Assembly (NCBI GenBank): GCA_963773585.1
Contig: CAVZBR010000004.1
Location: 806,001-870,000, forward strand
Direction of reading: 5' to 3'
DNA from: CAVXJN01 sp963773585
GTDB lineage: Bacteria; Pseudomonadota; Gammaproteobacteria; JASBUN01
DNA: 64,000 nt
The translations under genes and the position numbers were made by a program. A model generated the notes under the pieces. The model worked only from the letters and a program-made list of their open reading frames with translations. It did not search any database and was not told the origin of the DNA. Of the stretch, positions 33,036 through 43,300 are shown piece after piece (the stretch's first letter is position 1; every line of letters starts with the position of its first letter).

Positions 33036-35549
33036 ATGAAATTGTCGATCAAGGGTTCCAAAGCGAAGTCCGCAACTCCCACGCCTTCCAGCCGCTCCGC
33101 CACGCCGGGCCGCACCAGCCTCGAAGGTGCATGGAGCATCGCCTTTCTGGTGGCGCTGGTATTGTTCGCCGCGCTCGGCTATTTCGTCCACGAGCGTTTC
33201 GCTGATCAGGACAGCCGGGCCCGGACGACTCAACTCAAGCAGTTGGCGGCCGGTTACGCAGGTCAGCTCGACGCATACGTGCGCCAACTGACCGAGAGCG
33301 TCGACTACGCGGCGAAAGAGCCGACGCTGGCAGCTGCCCTAGCCAGCGGCAACGCCCAAACGATCGCCGACAAGGAAGGGGAGCTGAGTTATTTGTTTCC
33401 TTCGGCGATCCGGCTGCGGTTGCTACCCGCGGGATTCGATACTCCGGATGAAAACGCATCGCCGCCCTTGAGCTACGCCTGCCTAGACATGATTCAGCGT
33501 GCCGAACACAACGAAGTGCCGCCGGCGGAGGTGCATCTGCCCGGCACCCCCCAGCAGCACATCGATTTCGTGCGCGCAATCAACAGCAGCGGCGGCCAAG
33601 TGCTGGGCACGCTTTTGGTAACGATTCCGGTTCAAGCGCTGCAGCAGGCGCTCCAAGGTGTGCTGCTGGACGGCGGTTATCTCGAGCTGCGGCAACCGAT
33701 TGGCGACAACCGCAACGTAGTGCTGGCCCGCTCCGGCGCGGCGCCCGCTGACCCGGGGAAACCCAGCGTCAGTCTGCCCATCCGCAATACCTCGTGGCAG
33801 CTCGGCTATTGGCCGCCGGTCGCGGGGGGCGCTGACGAAATCCTGTTCTGGGCGATGTTCGGTGCTGCGGCGCTGCTGTTCGGCATCGTCACGTTCCTGT
33901 TGTACAAAGCGGTGGCCTCGGCATTGATGCGCGACCACGTCACCATGATTCGGCTCTGGAAAGACGCTGCCGACGGTACTCTAGCGCCGTCGTATGCGGC
34001 GAGTCTGAAGAATGACCGCGGCGCCATCGCCCAGCTGCACCATATGGCGCGGGATTCCGGGGGCAATCGGCGCCCGGGCCAGTCGGCCGCCAAGCCCGAG
34101 GCAGAGGATGCGTACGCCGATCTGAGTTTGGCGCCGGATGCGCTGGAGGTGCAAGAATTGGCACCCGAGCCCGCGGCCGCGGTATCGGCGAACATCTTCC
34201 GCGCATATGACATCCGCGGCGTCGTCGGCGAGACGCTCACCCCGGAAGTGGTGTACGAAATCGGTCGCGCCATCGGCAGCGAGGCCCACGAGCGCGGCCA
34301 GCAAAAAGTGATCGTCGCGCGGGATGGACGCTTGTCGGGACCGGAACTGGGCGCAGCGCTCGTGCGCGGCCTGGTCGCCAGCGGCCGCGAGGTGATCGAT
34401 ATCGGTCGTGTGCCGACTCCGGTGCTGTACTTCGCTACCCATTATCTTGGCAGCGGTTCCGGCGTCATGTTGACCGGCAGCCACAATCCGGCCAACTACA
34501 ACGGCATGAAGATCATGCTGCGCGGCGAAACCTTGCACGGCGACGACATCCAGTTGCTGCGCAATCGAATCGAAACCGCAAATCTGTTGAGCGGTGAAGG
34601 TTCGGTGCAGACCATCGACGTGTCACCGAGCTATCTCGACCGCATCACCGGAGACGTGCGTCTGGCGCGGCCGCTCAAAGTCGTGGTTGACTGCGGCAAC
34701 GGTGTCAGCGGCGAGTTGGCGCCGCAACTGCTACGCCAACTGGGTTGCGAAGTGATCGAGCTGTTTTGCGAGATCGACGGCAATTTCCCCAACCATCATC
34801 CCGATCCGGGCAAGCCTGAGAATCTGGTGGCGTTGATCCGCGCGGTAACCGATCAGGGCGCCGACGTTGGACTGGCATTCGACGGCGACGGCGACCGCTT
34901 GGGTGTGGTGGATTCAGAGGGCAAGATCATCTGGCCGGACCGGGTGTTGATGCTGCTGGCCTTGGATGTATTGCTGCGTCAGCCGGGCGGCCAAATCATC
35001 TACGACGTCAAATGCACCCGGCATCTGGAGCACGTCATCCGCGAGAATGGCGGTGAACCGCTGATGTCGGCCACCGGGCACTCCCTGATCAAGGCCAAGA
35101 TGATCGAGACCGGGGCGTTGCTTGCCGGTGAAATGAGCGGTCATATCTTTTTCAAGGAGCGCTGGTTCGGATTTGACGATGCGCTCTACGCCGGCGCCCG
35201 CTTGTTGGAAATCCTGGCTGCTGAGAATCGCCGCTCCAGCGAATTGTTCGGCGAATTGCCGGAAAGCGTGAGTACACCGGAGTTGAACGTCTCCATGGCG
35301 GAAGGCGAGCACTTCGCGCTCATGCAGCGCTTGATCGCAAATGCTCGATTCGGCGGTGCCCGCATGATCACCATCGACGGGCTGCGGGTCGAATTCCCCG
35401 ACGGCTGGGGCTTGGTAAGAGCCTCCAACACCACGCCTTGCCTGGTGCTGCGATTCGAGGCGGACGACGCCGAAGCCTTGCGCCGAATTCAGGACGAATT
35501 CCGCCACCAGCTATTGGAACTCGACTCCACCTTGGATTTGCCGTTCTAG
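33036..35549 (+). CDS. algC: phosphomannomutase/phosphoglucomutase AlgC with membrane-anchored N-terminal extension
   Basis: 837 aa. The C-terminal catalytic part begins near residue 384 (IFRAYDIRGVVGE) and has the phosphoserine loop TGSHNP near 480, the metal loop DGDGDR near 615 and the sugar-binding GEMSGH. It interconverts mannose/glucose 1- and 6-phosphates for polysaccharide and LPS precursors. The first 380 residues hold two helices (about 33-55 and 266-295) around a periplasmic sensor-like domain. Similar long AlgC forms are annotated in pseudomonads, so this is a known fusion. Start chosen at 33036 (MKLSIKGSK); the frame opens at 33009. Confidence 0.93.
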   Translation: MKLSIKGSKAKSATPTPSSRSATPGRTSLEGAWSIAFLVALVLFAALGYFVHERFADQDSRARTTQLKQLAAGYAGQLDAYVRQLTESVDYAAKEPTLAAALASGNAQTIADKEGELSYLFPSAIRLRLLPAGFDTPDENASPPLSYACLDMIQRAEHNEVPPAEVHLPGTPQQHIDFVRAINSSGGQVLGTLLVTIPVQALQQALQGVLLDGGYLELRQPIGDNRNVVLARSGAAPADPGKPSVSLPIRNTSWQLGYWPPVAGGADEILFWAMFGAAALLFGIVTFLLYKAVASALMRDHVTMIRLWKDAADGTLAPSYAASLKNDRGAIAQLHHMARDSGGNRRPGQSAAKPEAEDAYADLSLAPDALEVQELAPEPAAAVSANIFRAYDIRGVVGETLTPEVVYEIGRAIGSEAHERGQQKVIVARDGRLSGPELGAALVRGLVASGREVIDIGRVPTPVLYFATHYLGSGSGVMLTGSHNPANYNGMKIMLRGETLHGDDIQLLRNRIETANLLSGEGSVQTIDVSPSYLDRITGDVRLARPLKVVVDCGNGVSGELAPQLLRQLGCEVIELFCEIDGNFPNHHPDPGKPENLVALIRAVTDQGADVGLAFDGDGDRLGVVDSEGKIIWPDRVLMLLALDVLLRQPGGQIIYDVKCTRHLEHVIRENGGEPLMSATGHSLIKAKMIETGALLAGEMSGHIFFKERWFGFDDALYAGARLLEILAAENRRSSELFGELPESVSTPELNVSMAEGEHFALMQRLIANARFGGARMITIDGLRVEFPDGWGLVRASNTTPCLVLRFEADDAEALRRIQDEFRHQLLELDSTLDLPF

Positions 35550-35573
35550 CGCAGCGTATCGGAGCCCGCCGAC

Positions 35574-36479
35574 ATGACCTTGGATTCCGCTCATGCAGTG
35601 AATTTCGCCCGGGTGCTGACCGAGGCGCTGCCGTACATTCGTCGCTTCGCGAACAAGACCATCGTCATCAAATATGGCGGCAACGCCATGGTGGACGACA
35701 AACTTAAAAGCGGCTTCGCGCGCGACATCGTGTTGATGAAGACCGTCGGCATGAACCCGGTGGTGGTGCATGGCGGCGGCCCGCAGATCGGCAAGCTGCT
35801 GGAGAAGATCGGCAAACAAACCGAATTCGTGCACGGCATGCGGGTCACCGACAGCGAAACCATGGACGTAGTGGAAATGGTGTTGGGCGGATTGGTGAAC
35901 AAGGAAATCGTCAATCTGATTCACCGACACGGCGGCAACGCCGTAGGCCTGACCGGCAAGGACGGTGATTTGATCAGGGCGCGCAAGTTGCGCATGAGCC
36001 GCGGCGGCACCGAAAACGGCGAGGAGATGCTGGACCTGGGTCACGTCGGCGAGGTTGATAGCATCGACCCGGGCATTGTGAACATGCTGGTCCACGGCGA
36101 CTTTATCCCGGTCATCGCGCCAATCGGTGTGGGCGAGGACGGTTTTTCCTACAACATCAACGCCGATCTTGTGGCCGGCAAAATGGCGGAAGTGCTGAAG
36201 GCGGAAAAACTGATTCTGCTCACCAACACCGGGGGCGTGCTCGACCGAGACGGTGCACTTTTGTCAGGACTGAACGTTGCCCAAGTGGACGCGCTCATCG
36301 CGGACGGGACCATTCACGGCGGCATGCTTCCGAAAATACGCTGTGCCTTGGATGTGGTGCAGTCCGGCGTTCGCGCGGCCCATATCATCGATGGTCGTGT
36401 AGAGCATGCCGTACTGCTGGAGTTGTTTACCGATCGAGGGGTGGGGACACTGATCCGCTCATCGGGAGCGGAGCGCTAG
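35574..36479 (+). CDS. argB: acetylglutamate kinase
   Basis: Second step of arginine synthesis (301 aa). It shows the amino-acid-kinase motifs KTIVIKYGGNAM and VVVHGGGPQIG, the substrate loop GLTGKDGDLI and LLTNTGGVLD. An N-terminal helix precedes the core, as in the arginine-inhibited hexameric enzymes. It starts 24 nt after algC. Confidence 0.97.
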   Translation: MTLDSAHAVNFARVLTEALPYIRRFANKTIVIKYGGNAMVDDKLKSGFARDIVLMKTVGMNPVVVHGGGPQIGKLLEKIGKQTEFVHGMRVTDSETMDVVEMVLGGLVNKEIVNLIHRHGGNAVGLTGKDGDLIRARKLRMSRGGTENGEEMLDLGHVGEVDSIDPGIVNMLVHGDFIPVIAPIGVGEDGFSYNINADLVAGKMAEVLKAEKLILLTNTGGVLDRDGALLSGLNVAQVDALIADGTIHGGMLPKIRCALDVVQSGVRAAHIIDGRVEHAVLLELFTDRGVGTLIRSSGAER

Positions 36480-36516
36480 GCTCGATCGACGGTGGTTCGG
36501 CTCGAAGGGTCGTGCA

Positions 36517-37161
36517 TCAACGCTGCGACATTTCGGCTTTGATTGTGCGCCAACGCTGAATGTCCTGTTCGTACTGCTTCCGGATATCCGCCTGTTCGCC
36601 GCGTTTTTCTTCGATGTAGCGGTTTGTGTCGCGAATCTGCCCGCGCACCATTTGAATCTCGTCGCTCAGGGCTTTCGGTACGGTACGGCCGGCGCGCTCG
36701 GCCTGCGCAGCTTGCTTCACCAAATCGTGCTGTTGCTGTTCCAGATGGCCGATGGTGTTCTGGCTGACATGGATGAGGTTTTCCACCGCCAAGATCCTGG
36801 AATCGCGCGCATGAACGATGTCGGCTTCGCTGTGAAACGTATTCAACAGCATGCGGTCGTAGGCGAGTTGTTCCTTTTGCTGGCGTCGCTGTTCCTGCTG
36901 TTCTCGTTGTCTGCGTTTTTCCTCGGCAATTTGCTGCGCGGTCTTGGCAGCTTCGATCTGGTCAACGGTCATGCCGCGCTCGTTGAGGATGGATTTCGCC
37001 GGCCGCGCTTGATCCGCGGGGACCTGGTCGCTGTAATGTACATTGCCCTGATCATCGGTCCACCGGTAGAGATGTTTACCCGCGCCCTGGGCGCCGAAGC
37101 CCCAAGATGGCAGAGTCAGGACGACGAGAATGGGAATCAGTTTGAGCGATCGAATGTGCAT
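36517..37161 (-). CDS. DUF4124 domain-containing exported protein
   Basis: 214 aa. A signal sequence (MHIRSLKLIPILVVLTLPSWGFGAQ) is followed by a DUF4124 domain (HLYRWTDDQGNVHYSDQVPAD) and a long charged coiled coil (about 75-214) rich in Gln, Glu and Arg. Function of the domain is not established; these proteins are usually periplasmic. Start chosen at 37161 so that the signal peptide leads; 20 further codons are open upstream. Confidence 0.85.
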   Translation of the reverse strand: MHIRSLKLIPILVVLTLPSWGFGAQGAGKHLYRWTDDQGNVHYSDQVPADQARPAKSILNERGMTVDQIEAAKTAQQIAEEKRRQREQQEQRRQQKEQLAYDRMLLNTFHSEADIVHARDSRILAVENLIHVSQNTIGHLEQQQHDLVKQAAQAERAGRTVPKALSDEIQMVRGQIRDTNRYIEEKRGEQADIRKQYEQDIQRWRTIKAEMSQR

Positions 37162-37258
37162 GTCGGGTAGTGATTTGACTCGGTTGGGCAAACGATAACG
37201 CTTATTGCGGCACCATAACAATCGGCAGCCACCCGCTATCCTTTACTGGACCAGTCGC

Positions 37259-38014
37259 TTGGACATTTCCGCACAGATACTGCTGTTCGTCATTTCGCTC
37301 GCGGCAAATGCGTTTTCGGCATTCTCCGGCGGCGGCGCCGGTTTGATTCAACTGCCGGCGCTGATTCTGCTTGGGCTGCCGTTCTCCATCGCGCTGGCAA
37401 CCCACAAGGTGGCCAGCATCGCGTTGGGGGCGGGCGCAACGCTGCGGCATTTGCGTGATAGCCGACTCGAACGGCGCTTCACGCTGTTTATTCTCGCCAC
37501 CGGACTGCCCGGCGTGATACTCGGCGCCAGCCTGATACTCGGCATCCAGGATCGGGCGGCCGAAGTTGCATTGGGGATGCTCACCGCGGCGCTCGGTATT
37601 TATTCCTGGCTGCAACCGGAGCTCGGCCAGCAGCACCGGCCCAGTCACCGTGATCGACGTGGTTTGGTGTTGGGCGGTGCCGGGTTGTTCGCCATCGGCG
37701 TGTTGAATGGCGCCTTCAGTTCCGGTTCCGGTTTGTTCGTGACGCTGTGGCTGGTGCGATGGTTCGGCCTGGATTACCGCCGTGCCGTAGCCTATACGCT
37801 GATTCTGGTGGGGCTGTTCTGGAACGGCACGGGCGCCTTGACCCTGGCGCTGCAAGCGCCGACCCAATGGAGCTGGCTGCCGGCATTGTTGCTCGGTTCT
37901 CTGCTCGGCGGCTATGCGGGCGCGCACCTATCGATCATAAAAGGCAACCGCTGGGTCAAACGCGGATTCGAAATCGTAACCTTGCTGGTGGGCGTGAAAC
38001 TGATCGTCGGCTGA
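37259..38014 (+). CDS. TSUP (TauE/SafE) family membrane permease
   Basis: About 251 aa with roughly eight helices. The N-terminal FSGGGAGLIQLPALILLGLP and the internal repeat FSSGSGLFVTLWLVRWFGL are the paired signatures of the TSUP family, which exports sulfite, sulfoacetate or other organosulfur anions. Substrate unknown. The start is uncertain: TTG at 37259 or TTG at 37205; neither has a clear ribosome-binding site. Divergent from the DUF4124 gene and convergent with pyrE, 9 nt apart. Confidence 0.85.
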   Translation: MDISAQILLFVISLAANAFSAFSGGGAGLIQLPALILLGLPFSIALATHKVASIALGAGATLRHLRDSRLERRFTLFILATGLPGVILGASLILGIQDRAAEVALGMLTAALGIYSWLQPELGQQHRPSHRDRRGLVLGGAGLFAIGVLNGAFSSGSGLFVTLWLVRWFGLDYRRAVAYTLILVGLFWNGTGALTLALQAPTQWSWLPALLLGSLLGGYAGAHLSIIKGNRWVKRGFEIVTLLVGVKLIVG

Positions 38015-38023
38015 ATTGCTGCT

Positions 38024-38671
38024 TCAGGCGTCGACGCCGTAGCGCGCGCGGTAGGCGCTGATCGCTTCCATGTGCTGGTGCAATTCGTCGTGATCGCGCA
38101 AAAAGTCAAGCACGTCCGCCAGGCCGATGATACTGATGACCTGCAAACCGAACTGCTGCTCCACTTCCTGGATCGCAGATCGTTCCCCCTGACCCCTTTC
38201 CTGCCGATCCAATGCGATTGCGACCGCAGCCGGTCGCGCTCCCGCAGCTTCGATCAGCGCCACGGATTCGCGCACTGACGTGCCGGCGGAAATCACATCA
38301 TCGACAATCAGTGTCCTGCCTGCCAAGGGGGCGCCGACAGTCATGCCACCCTCGCCGTGGTCCTTGGCTTCCTTGCGATTGAACGCATAGGGCACGTCGC
38401 GGCCATGATGATCGGCGAGGGCGATGGCGAGGGCGGCCGCCAACGGGATGCCCTTGTAGGCGGGACCGAACAGCATGTCGAACTCGATGCCGGACGCCTC
38501 GATGGCGCGGGCGTAATAGCGCCCCAATTGCGCCAGGCTGGCGCCGCTGTTGAACAACCCGCTGTTGAAGAAATATGGACTTTGCCGCCCGGACTTCAGG
38601 GTGAAATCGCCGAAGCGCAATACGCCGACGCGGATTGCGAATTCAATGAATTGTCTTTGATAGTCGTGCAT
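38024..38671 (-). CDS. pyrE: orotate phosphoribosyltransferase
   Basis: 215-aa enzyme of UMP synthesis, joining orotate and PRPP. It shows the PRPP-binding motif TLIVDDVISAGTSVRESVALI, the flexible loop region NRKEAKDHGEGG and GPAYKGIPLAAALA. Length matches E. coli PyrE (213). Divergent from the exonuclease III gene, as in many relatives. Confidence 0.98.
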   Translation of the reverse strand: MHDYQRQFIEFAIRVGVLRFGDFTLKSGRQSPYFFNSGLFNSGASLAQLGRYYARAIEASGIEFDMLFGPAYKGIPLAAALAIALADHHGRDVPYAFNRKEAKDHGEGGMTVGAPLAGRTLIVDDVISAGTSVRESVALIEAAGARPAAVAIALDRQERGQGERSAIQEVEQQFGLQVISIIGLADVLDFLRDHDELHQHMEAISAYRARYGVDA

Positions 38672-38825
38672 CGGGTGCGACCGGTAGCGCTGCGAACAGG
38701 GAACTCACGCGAAGAGGCGTTACTGTACTGCATGCCTCTGCGGCGGTCCAGGTGCGCGCGTACGTTCACATGAACCTGCGCTTGGGCTAGGATGCGGTGC
38801 CAGTGCAACCGACTCGAAAGTACGC

Positions 38826-39608
38826 ATGCGAATCATTTCCGTGAACGTCAATGGCATCCGCTCCGCCGCACGCAAAGGCTTTTTCGAATGGATGAAGCGC
38901 CAGCGCGCCGACGTGATCTGCCTGCAGGAGACGCGGGCGCAGGAATCCCAGTTGGAAGATCCGATGTTCCATCCCCGCGGCTGGCACGCGTATTTTCACG
39001 ACGCCCAGAAAAAAGGGTACAGCGGTGTAGCGGTTTACAGCCGTCACCGGCCCGAACGGATGATACCGGGTATCGGTTGGGAGCCGTTCGACCACGAAGG
39101 GCGCTACTTGCAGGTGGATTTTCCGCGCCTGAGCGTAATTTCGTTATACATGCCGTCGGGCACGTCCGGCGACCAGCGGCAGACGGTGAAGTATCAGTGC
39201 ATGGATCGGATCATGGAGCACCTGCGCCGTCTGCGGCGAAAGCGGCGCGAATTCATACTGTGCGGCGATTGGAACATCGCCCACAAGCAGATCGACCTGA
39301 AGAACTGGCGTTCCAATCAGAAGAACTCGGGATTTCTCCCCGACGAGCGGGCATGGATGGATCGCCTGTTCGGTGAGGCGGGCTTCGTCGACGCCTTCCG
39401 GGTGGTCAACGAAGCGCCCGATCAGTACACCTGGTGGTCCAATCGTGGCCGGGCCCGGGAAAATAACGTGGGATGGCGCATCGACTACCAGGTCGTCACT
39501 CCTGGCCTGGCGGACAAAGTACGTGCCGCTTCCGTTTATCGCCGCAGCTGGTTCTCAGACCATGCGCCTTTGACTATCGATTACGACTGGCCCTTGACCG
39601 GCCCCTGA
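38826..39608 (+). CDS. exodeoxyribonuclease III (XthA/ExoA family AP endonuclease)
   Basis: 260-aa AP endonuclease/3' exonuclease of base-excision repair. Motifs: MRIISVNVNGIRSAARKG, the metal-binding LQETRAQE, SLYMPSG, CGDWNIAHKQIDLKNW, and the terminal YRRSWFSDHAPLTIDYDW with the catalytic Asp-His pair. Start clear. Its 3' end is followed by a stem-loop at 39622-39651. Confidence 0.96.
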   Translation: MRIISVNVNGIRSAARKGFFEWMKRQRADVICLQETRAQESQLEDPMFHPRGWHAYFHDAQKKGYSGVAVYSRHRPERMIPGIGWEPFDHEGRYLQVDFPRLSVISLYMPSGTSGDQRQTVKYQCMDRIMEHLRRLRRKRREFILCGDWNIAHKQIDLKNWRSNQKNSGFLPDERAWMDRLFGEAGFVDAFRVVNEAPDQYTWWSNRGRARENNVGWRIDYQVVTPGLADKVRAASVYRRSWFSDHAPLTIDYDWPLTGP

Positions 39609-39621
39609 TCCCCCATCGCCG

Positions 39622-39651
39622 CCGAATCGGGGCTGCGCCCCAGCGATTCGG
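39622..39651. terminator. stem-loop downstream of the exonuclease gene
   Basis: CCGAATC pairs with GATTCGG and the inner GGGG with CCCC, 13 nt after the exonuclease stop. There is no T run, so it may be a weak terminator or an RNA-stabilising hairpin. Confidence 0.4.
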
Positions 39652-39732
39652 TCCTCGGAAATTGTCCCCAGCAGTTCTCGCCTGCCGGTTTTGTCGACCC
39701 GTTCCCTAAACTCCTCTTCGACCGGGCCGATG

Positions 39733-40164
39733 TCAATGTAGAGCCGGCGGCGCGGGGTCGTCACCTTCCGAACGGGTATTGTCAATCACCGACGGTGAGG
39801 CATGATGAAGCACGATTCGCCAGCCTTGTTCGGTTTCGATGAATACGTTGGTCGCCACCAACGGCGGACGCGGTCGGCTGTCGCCGTGCAGGAAGATTGT
39901 TTCCAGGACGGAATGGATTGCCAGGGACTCGGATTGCCGAATCTGTTGATGCTGGATCCGAAAGTGCATGCGTTGATCGCCAGAAAACAGCTGCCGCCAA
40001 CTCTCGCGCACCGTGCTTCGGCCCTGAAGCAGCTTTCCCATGGGATGGGCGCAGGCGATGGTTTCATCGTCGGCCCACACCTGCATCATCGCTTCCAGGT
40101 CGGCGCTTTCGAATGCCCGGTAGAACGCTTGTTCGGCTTCGTCGGGGGTTGAATACACAGACAT
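39733..40164 (-). CDS. SnoaL/NTF2-like (DUF4440-type) small protein
   Basis: 143 aa. Cystatin-fold features: an N-terminal helix (TPDEAEQAFYRAFESADLEAMMQVWADDE), then strands around HPMGKLLQGRSTVRESW and FIETEQGWRIVLHHASPS, matching the NTF2-like family used as ketosteroid-isomerase-like enzymes or binding modules. Catalytic identity cannot be read from sequence. Unusual Pro-rich tail. No operon partner. Confidence 0.8.
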   Translation of the reverse strand: MSVYSTPDEAEQAFYRAFESADLEAMMQVWADDETIACAHPMGKLLQGRSTVRESWRQLFSGDQRMHFRIQHQQIRQSESLAIHSVLETIFLHGDSRPRPPLVATNVFIETEQGWRIVLHHASPSVIDNTRSEGDDPAPPALH

Positions 40165-40378
40165 CTCCTGGGGCCGGTAGCAATAAAGGTCAACGGGCTA
40201 TGGTAGGCCAGCCTCTCCGGGCGCCGCAAACTGCGGCTACGGGCGGATTCGCCCCGCCCGGTGTGCTGTGAACCAGCCCACATTCTGTGGCCGTCGGCTG
40301 GGCTATAAATGACCGGCCGATCAACGATTTCAATTGGCATCGGGCGCTGTCCCGACGCGCTATCGATACGAGAACAGC

Positions 40379-43300
40379 ATGGCTGCAGCACGTCAACAAG
40401 TGAACAAACAAGCGCTCAAAGCCCTGGTGCCGTTGAACGGGCTGTCCCATTCCCATTTTGAAGAACTGGTAGCCAAATCCGAAGTCAAGGATCTGTCCGC
40501 GGGTCGGTTTCTGTTTCGCGAAGGCGACCGCGACGGACTGACGTATTTCCTGCTCGCCGGCGACATCGCCTTGATGCAAGGCCGAGAAGCGAAGCAGAAC
40601 CTGAGCGCTGGGAGCAGCGAAGCCTGCCACCCCGTCGGCCATACGCAGCCGCGGCAATGGTCGGCGAAAGCGCAAAGCCGAGTTACCGTGCTGGCGGTGG
40701 ACAGCGGTCTGCTTGACGTGCTGCTGGCCTGGGACCAGGCCAACAGCTACGAAGTGACCGATATCCAGGCCGAGGACGACGAGGACTGGATGACACGCAT
40801 GTTGTCATCGGAATTGTTCCAGCGTTTGCCCGCCAGCAACATCCAGCAAGTGCTGATGCGCATGCAGGAAGTGGAGGTTGAACCCGGTACCCGGGTCGTG
40901 ACCCAGGATGAAAAGGGCGATTACTACTATATCGTCAAGCACGGAACAGCGGACGTAAGCCGCAAACCGTCCTCCCACGCCAAACCGATCAAAATCGCCC
41001 AACTACGCGACGGCGACAGCTTCGGTGAAGAAGCGCTGCTGTCGGGCGGTCCGCGCAACGCCAGCGTCACCATGGCGACCGAAGGCGTATTGATGCGGCT
41101 TGCAAAAGCGGATTTCGACGCCTTGTTGCGAGAGCCTCTGATCGATCAGGTCGACTACAAGGAAGCGCAGGCGATCGTGAAGCAGGGTGCCGTGTGGCTG
41201 GACGTGCGCCTTCCCGGTGAGTTCGACAACGCCCACCTTCCCGGCAGCAGCAATCTGCCCCTGGCGGCCGTGCGCGATGCCAGCGCCGAACTCGATGATA
41301 CGCGGCGGTTCATCGTTTGTTGCGACACCGGCACCCGCAGCGTCGGCGCAGCCTTTCTGCTCAGACAGCGCGGCTTCGATGCGTTGGTGCTGCGGGGCGG
41401 ACTGAATGCGGTACCCCATGAACACTTGCAGCGTGCCGAAAGCGCACCGCCCGCAGCCGGCAGCGCCGACATCCTGAAGTTCAACTCGCGCGATGAGCAG
41501 CAAGGTGCGCCCGGTCAAGGCAGCGAAGCCGCCGCAACAGCCGGGGCCGTCTCGCAGGCCGACCAAGAAAAAACCGCAGCCATTCGCAACGAACTTGCAT
41601 CCATTCAAGCGCAGGTCGACGAACGCCAGCAGCGCATCGCCACCTTGGAGCAGGCGATCGTCGAGAAGGAAAAGGAGCTGCGGGCACTTCACCGTTCATT
41701 TGAAAACGCAGAGTCCATGGGTGAAGACTTGGAGCGCGTGCGCGGTGAATTGGATCAGGCCCGGCAGCAACTGGCGCAGCAGCATTCTCAGTTGGAGGAA
41801 GCGCGCAATATCGGCACCGAACGCGAGCAGGAAATCATGGCCCTGCGCGACCAGACCGCCGAGTTGCAGCAACAGATCCAGCAGGCGGAAACGAGCCGTG
41901 CCGAGCACGAGCAACAGCGCGCTGCGCTCCAGTCTCAGCTCGACGCGCTGCGGCAGCGCGATGCCGAGCAGGAACAACAGCTGCGCGATTCGCTGCAGCA
42001 GGCAGAAGCAGAGCGGGATCGTGTCCGCGCCGAATTGGAAAATCGTCAACAAGCGCTGAGTGAATTGGAGTCTCAGCTCCAGGATCTGCGCCAGGGTCAA
42101 TCCGAGCATGAAAGCGCAGCCGCCGAACAACGGCAACAGTCCGAACAGGAGCTGGAGACGCTCCAAGGGACGTTGCAAGAACTGCGTGCCGAGCGCGACG
42201 CATTGAGCGCGCAGATGGCGTCGTCGCACGGCGAAGCCGATGCCGCACGCACCGAGCTCGAAAAGCGCCTTGAGGAATCCTGCCAACAAAATACCGAACT
42301 GCGCGGGCAACTGGTGCGGCAGGCTGAAGAACTGCGCGCTCGGCATGAACACGAACAGGTCGAACTCAGCTCCCGCTTGCACGACCTCGAGGCACAGTTG
42401 CAAGCCAGCACCCAGTCGCTGGTCGAGCGTGAGAAGGCCGTTGCCAATCTCGAGGCCCAAATCCAACGCTCGCAAAGCGAGCGCGATACCGAGTTGCAAC
42501 AAGTTCGGGATGCATGGAGCACGGAGCGTACTTCTCTCGAGGATCAGCTGGCGTCCCTGCAATCCCAGGAGCAAAAGCTCGCGGAAACCGTGCAGCGACT
42601 GGAGCGCGAACGGGACGCTTCGGCAGACGAACTGCAGACTCGGGTCAATGAACTGGAAGGCGAATTGCGCACCCGCGACCAAGTCTTGGCGGAGGCCGAG
42701 CAGTCCCTGGCCGCGTTGCGGGAACAAGCCGAGAGTCTTCAAAAAGCGCGGGCCGATGTAGAGGAGGCACTGTCGGCGCGCGAACAACAATGGCTGCAGT
42801 CCGAACAAGGTTTGCGCGGTGAACTCGAACAGACGCAAACCGAAGCCCAGTCTCTTCAGGCAGACCTGCAGCAGCTGCGTCAGGAACGAGAGGCTCAGTC
42901 CGAAGAGCTTCAGACCCGCATTATGGCCCTGGAGCGCGACCTGGAATCCGGTACAGCGGTACTGGCGCAACGGGATGCCGCGCTTGCCGACGTCGAAGCG
43001 CAGTTAACTTCGTTGCAGGAACAGCACGCCGCCTTGCGCTGCGATTTCGACGGGACTGTGGCCCGCGAAAGTCAACTGCGCGGTGAGCTCGAACAGTTGC
43101 AACAGGACCGTGCAGCCACCGGAGACGAACTTTCGGCCCGCATCCAGGAGCTGGAAGCGCTCCTGAGCGCGCGCAGCGAAGCACTGGATGAGCAGAGTGC
43201 GGATCGGGAACGTCTGAACGCGGAACTCGATGAGCTGCAGGCGCAATATCAAGGATTGCAAAACCAGCGCGAGACGGAACAAAAGGAATGGCAAGACCTG

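Noticed and set aside
39555..39785. 76-codon minus-strand frame beginning MTIPVRKVTTPRRR between exonuclease and NTF2-like genes
   Set aside because: It overlaps both neighbours, its second half is antisense to the exonuclease gene and no clear ribosome-binding site is present; possible but not supported enough to list.
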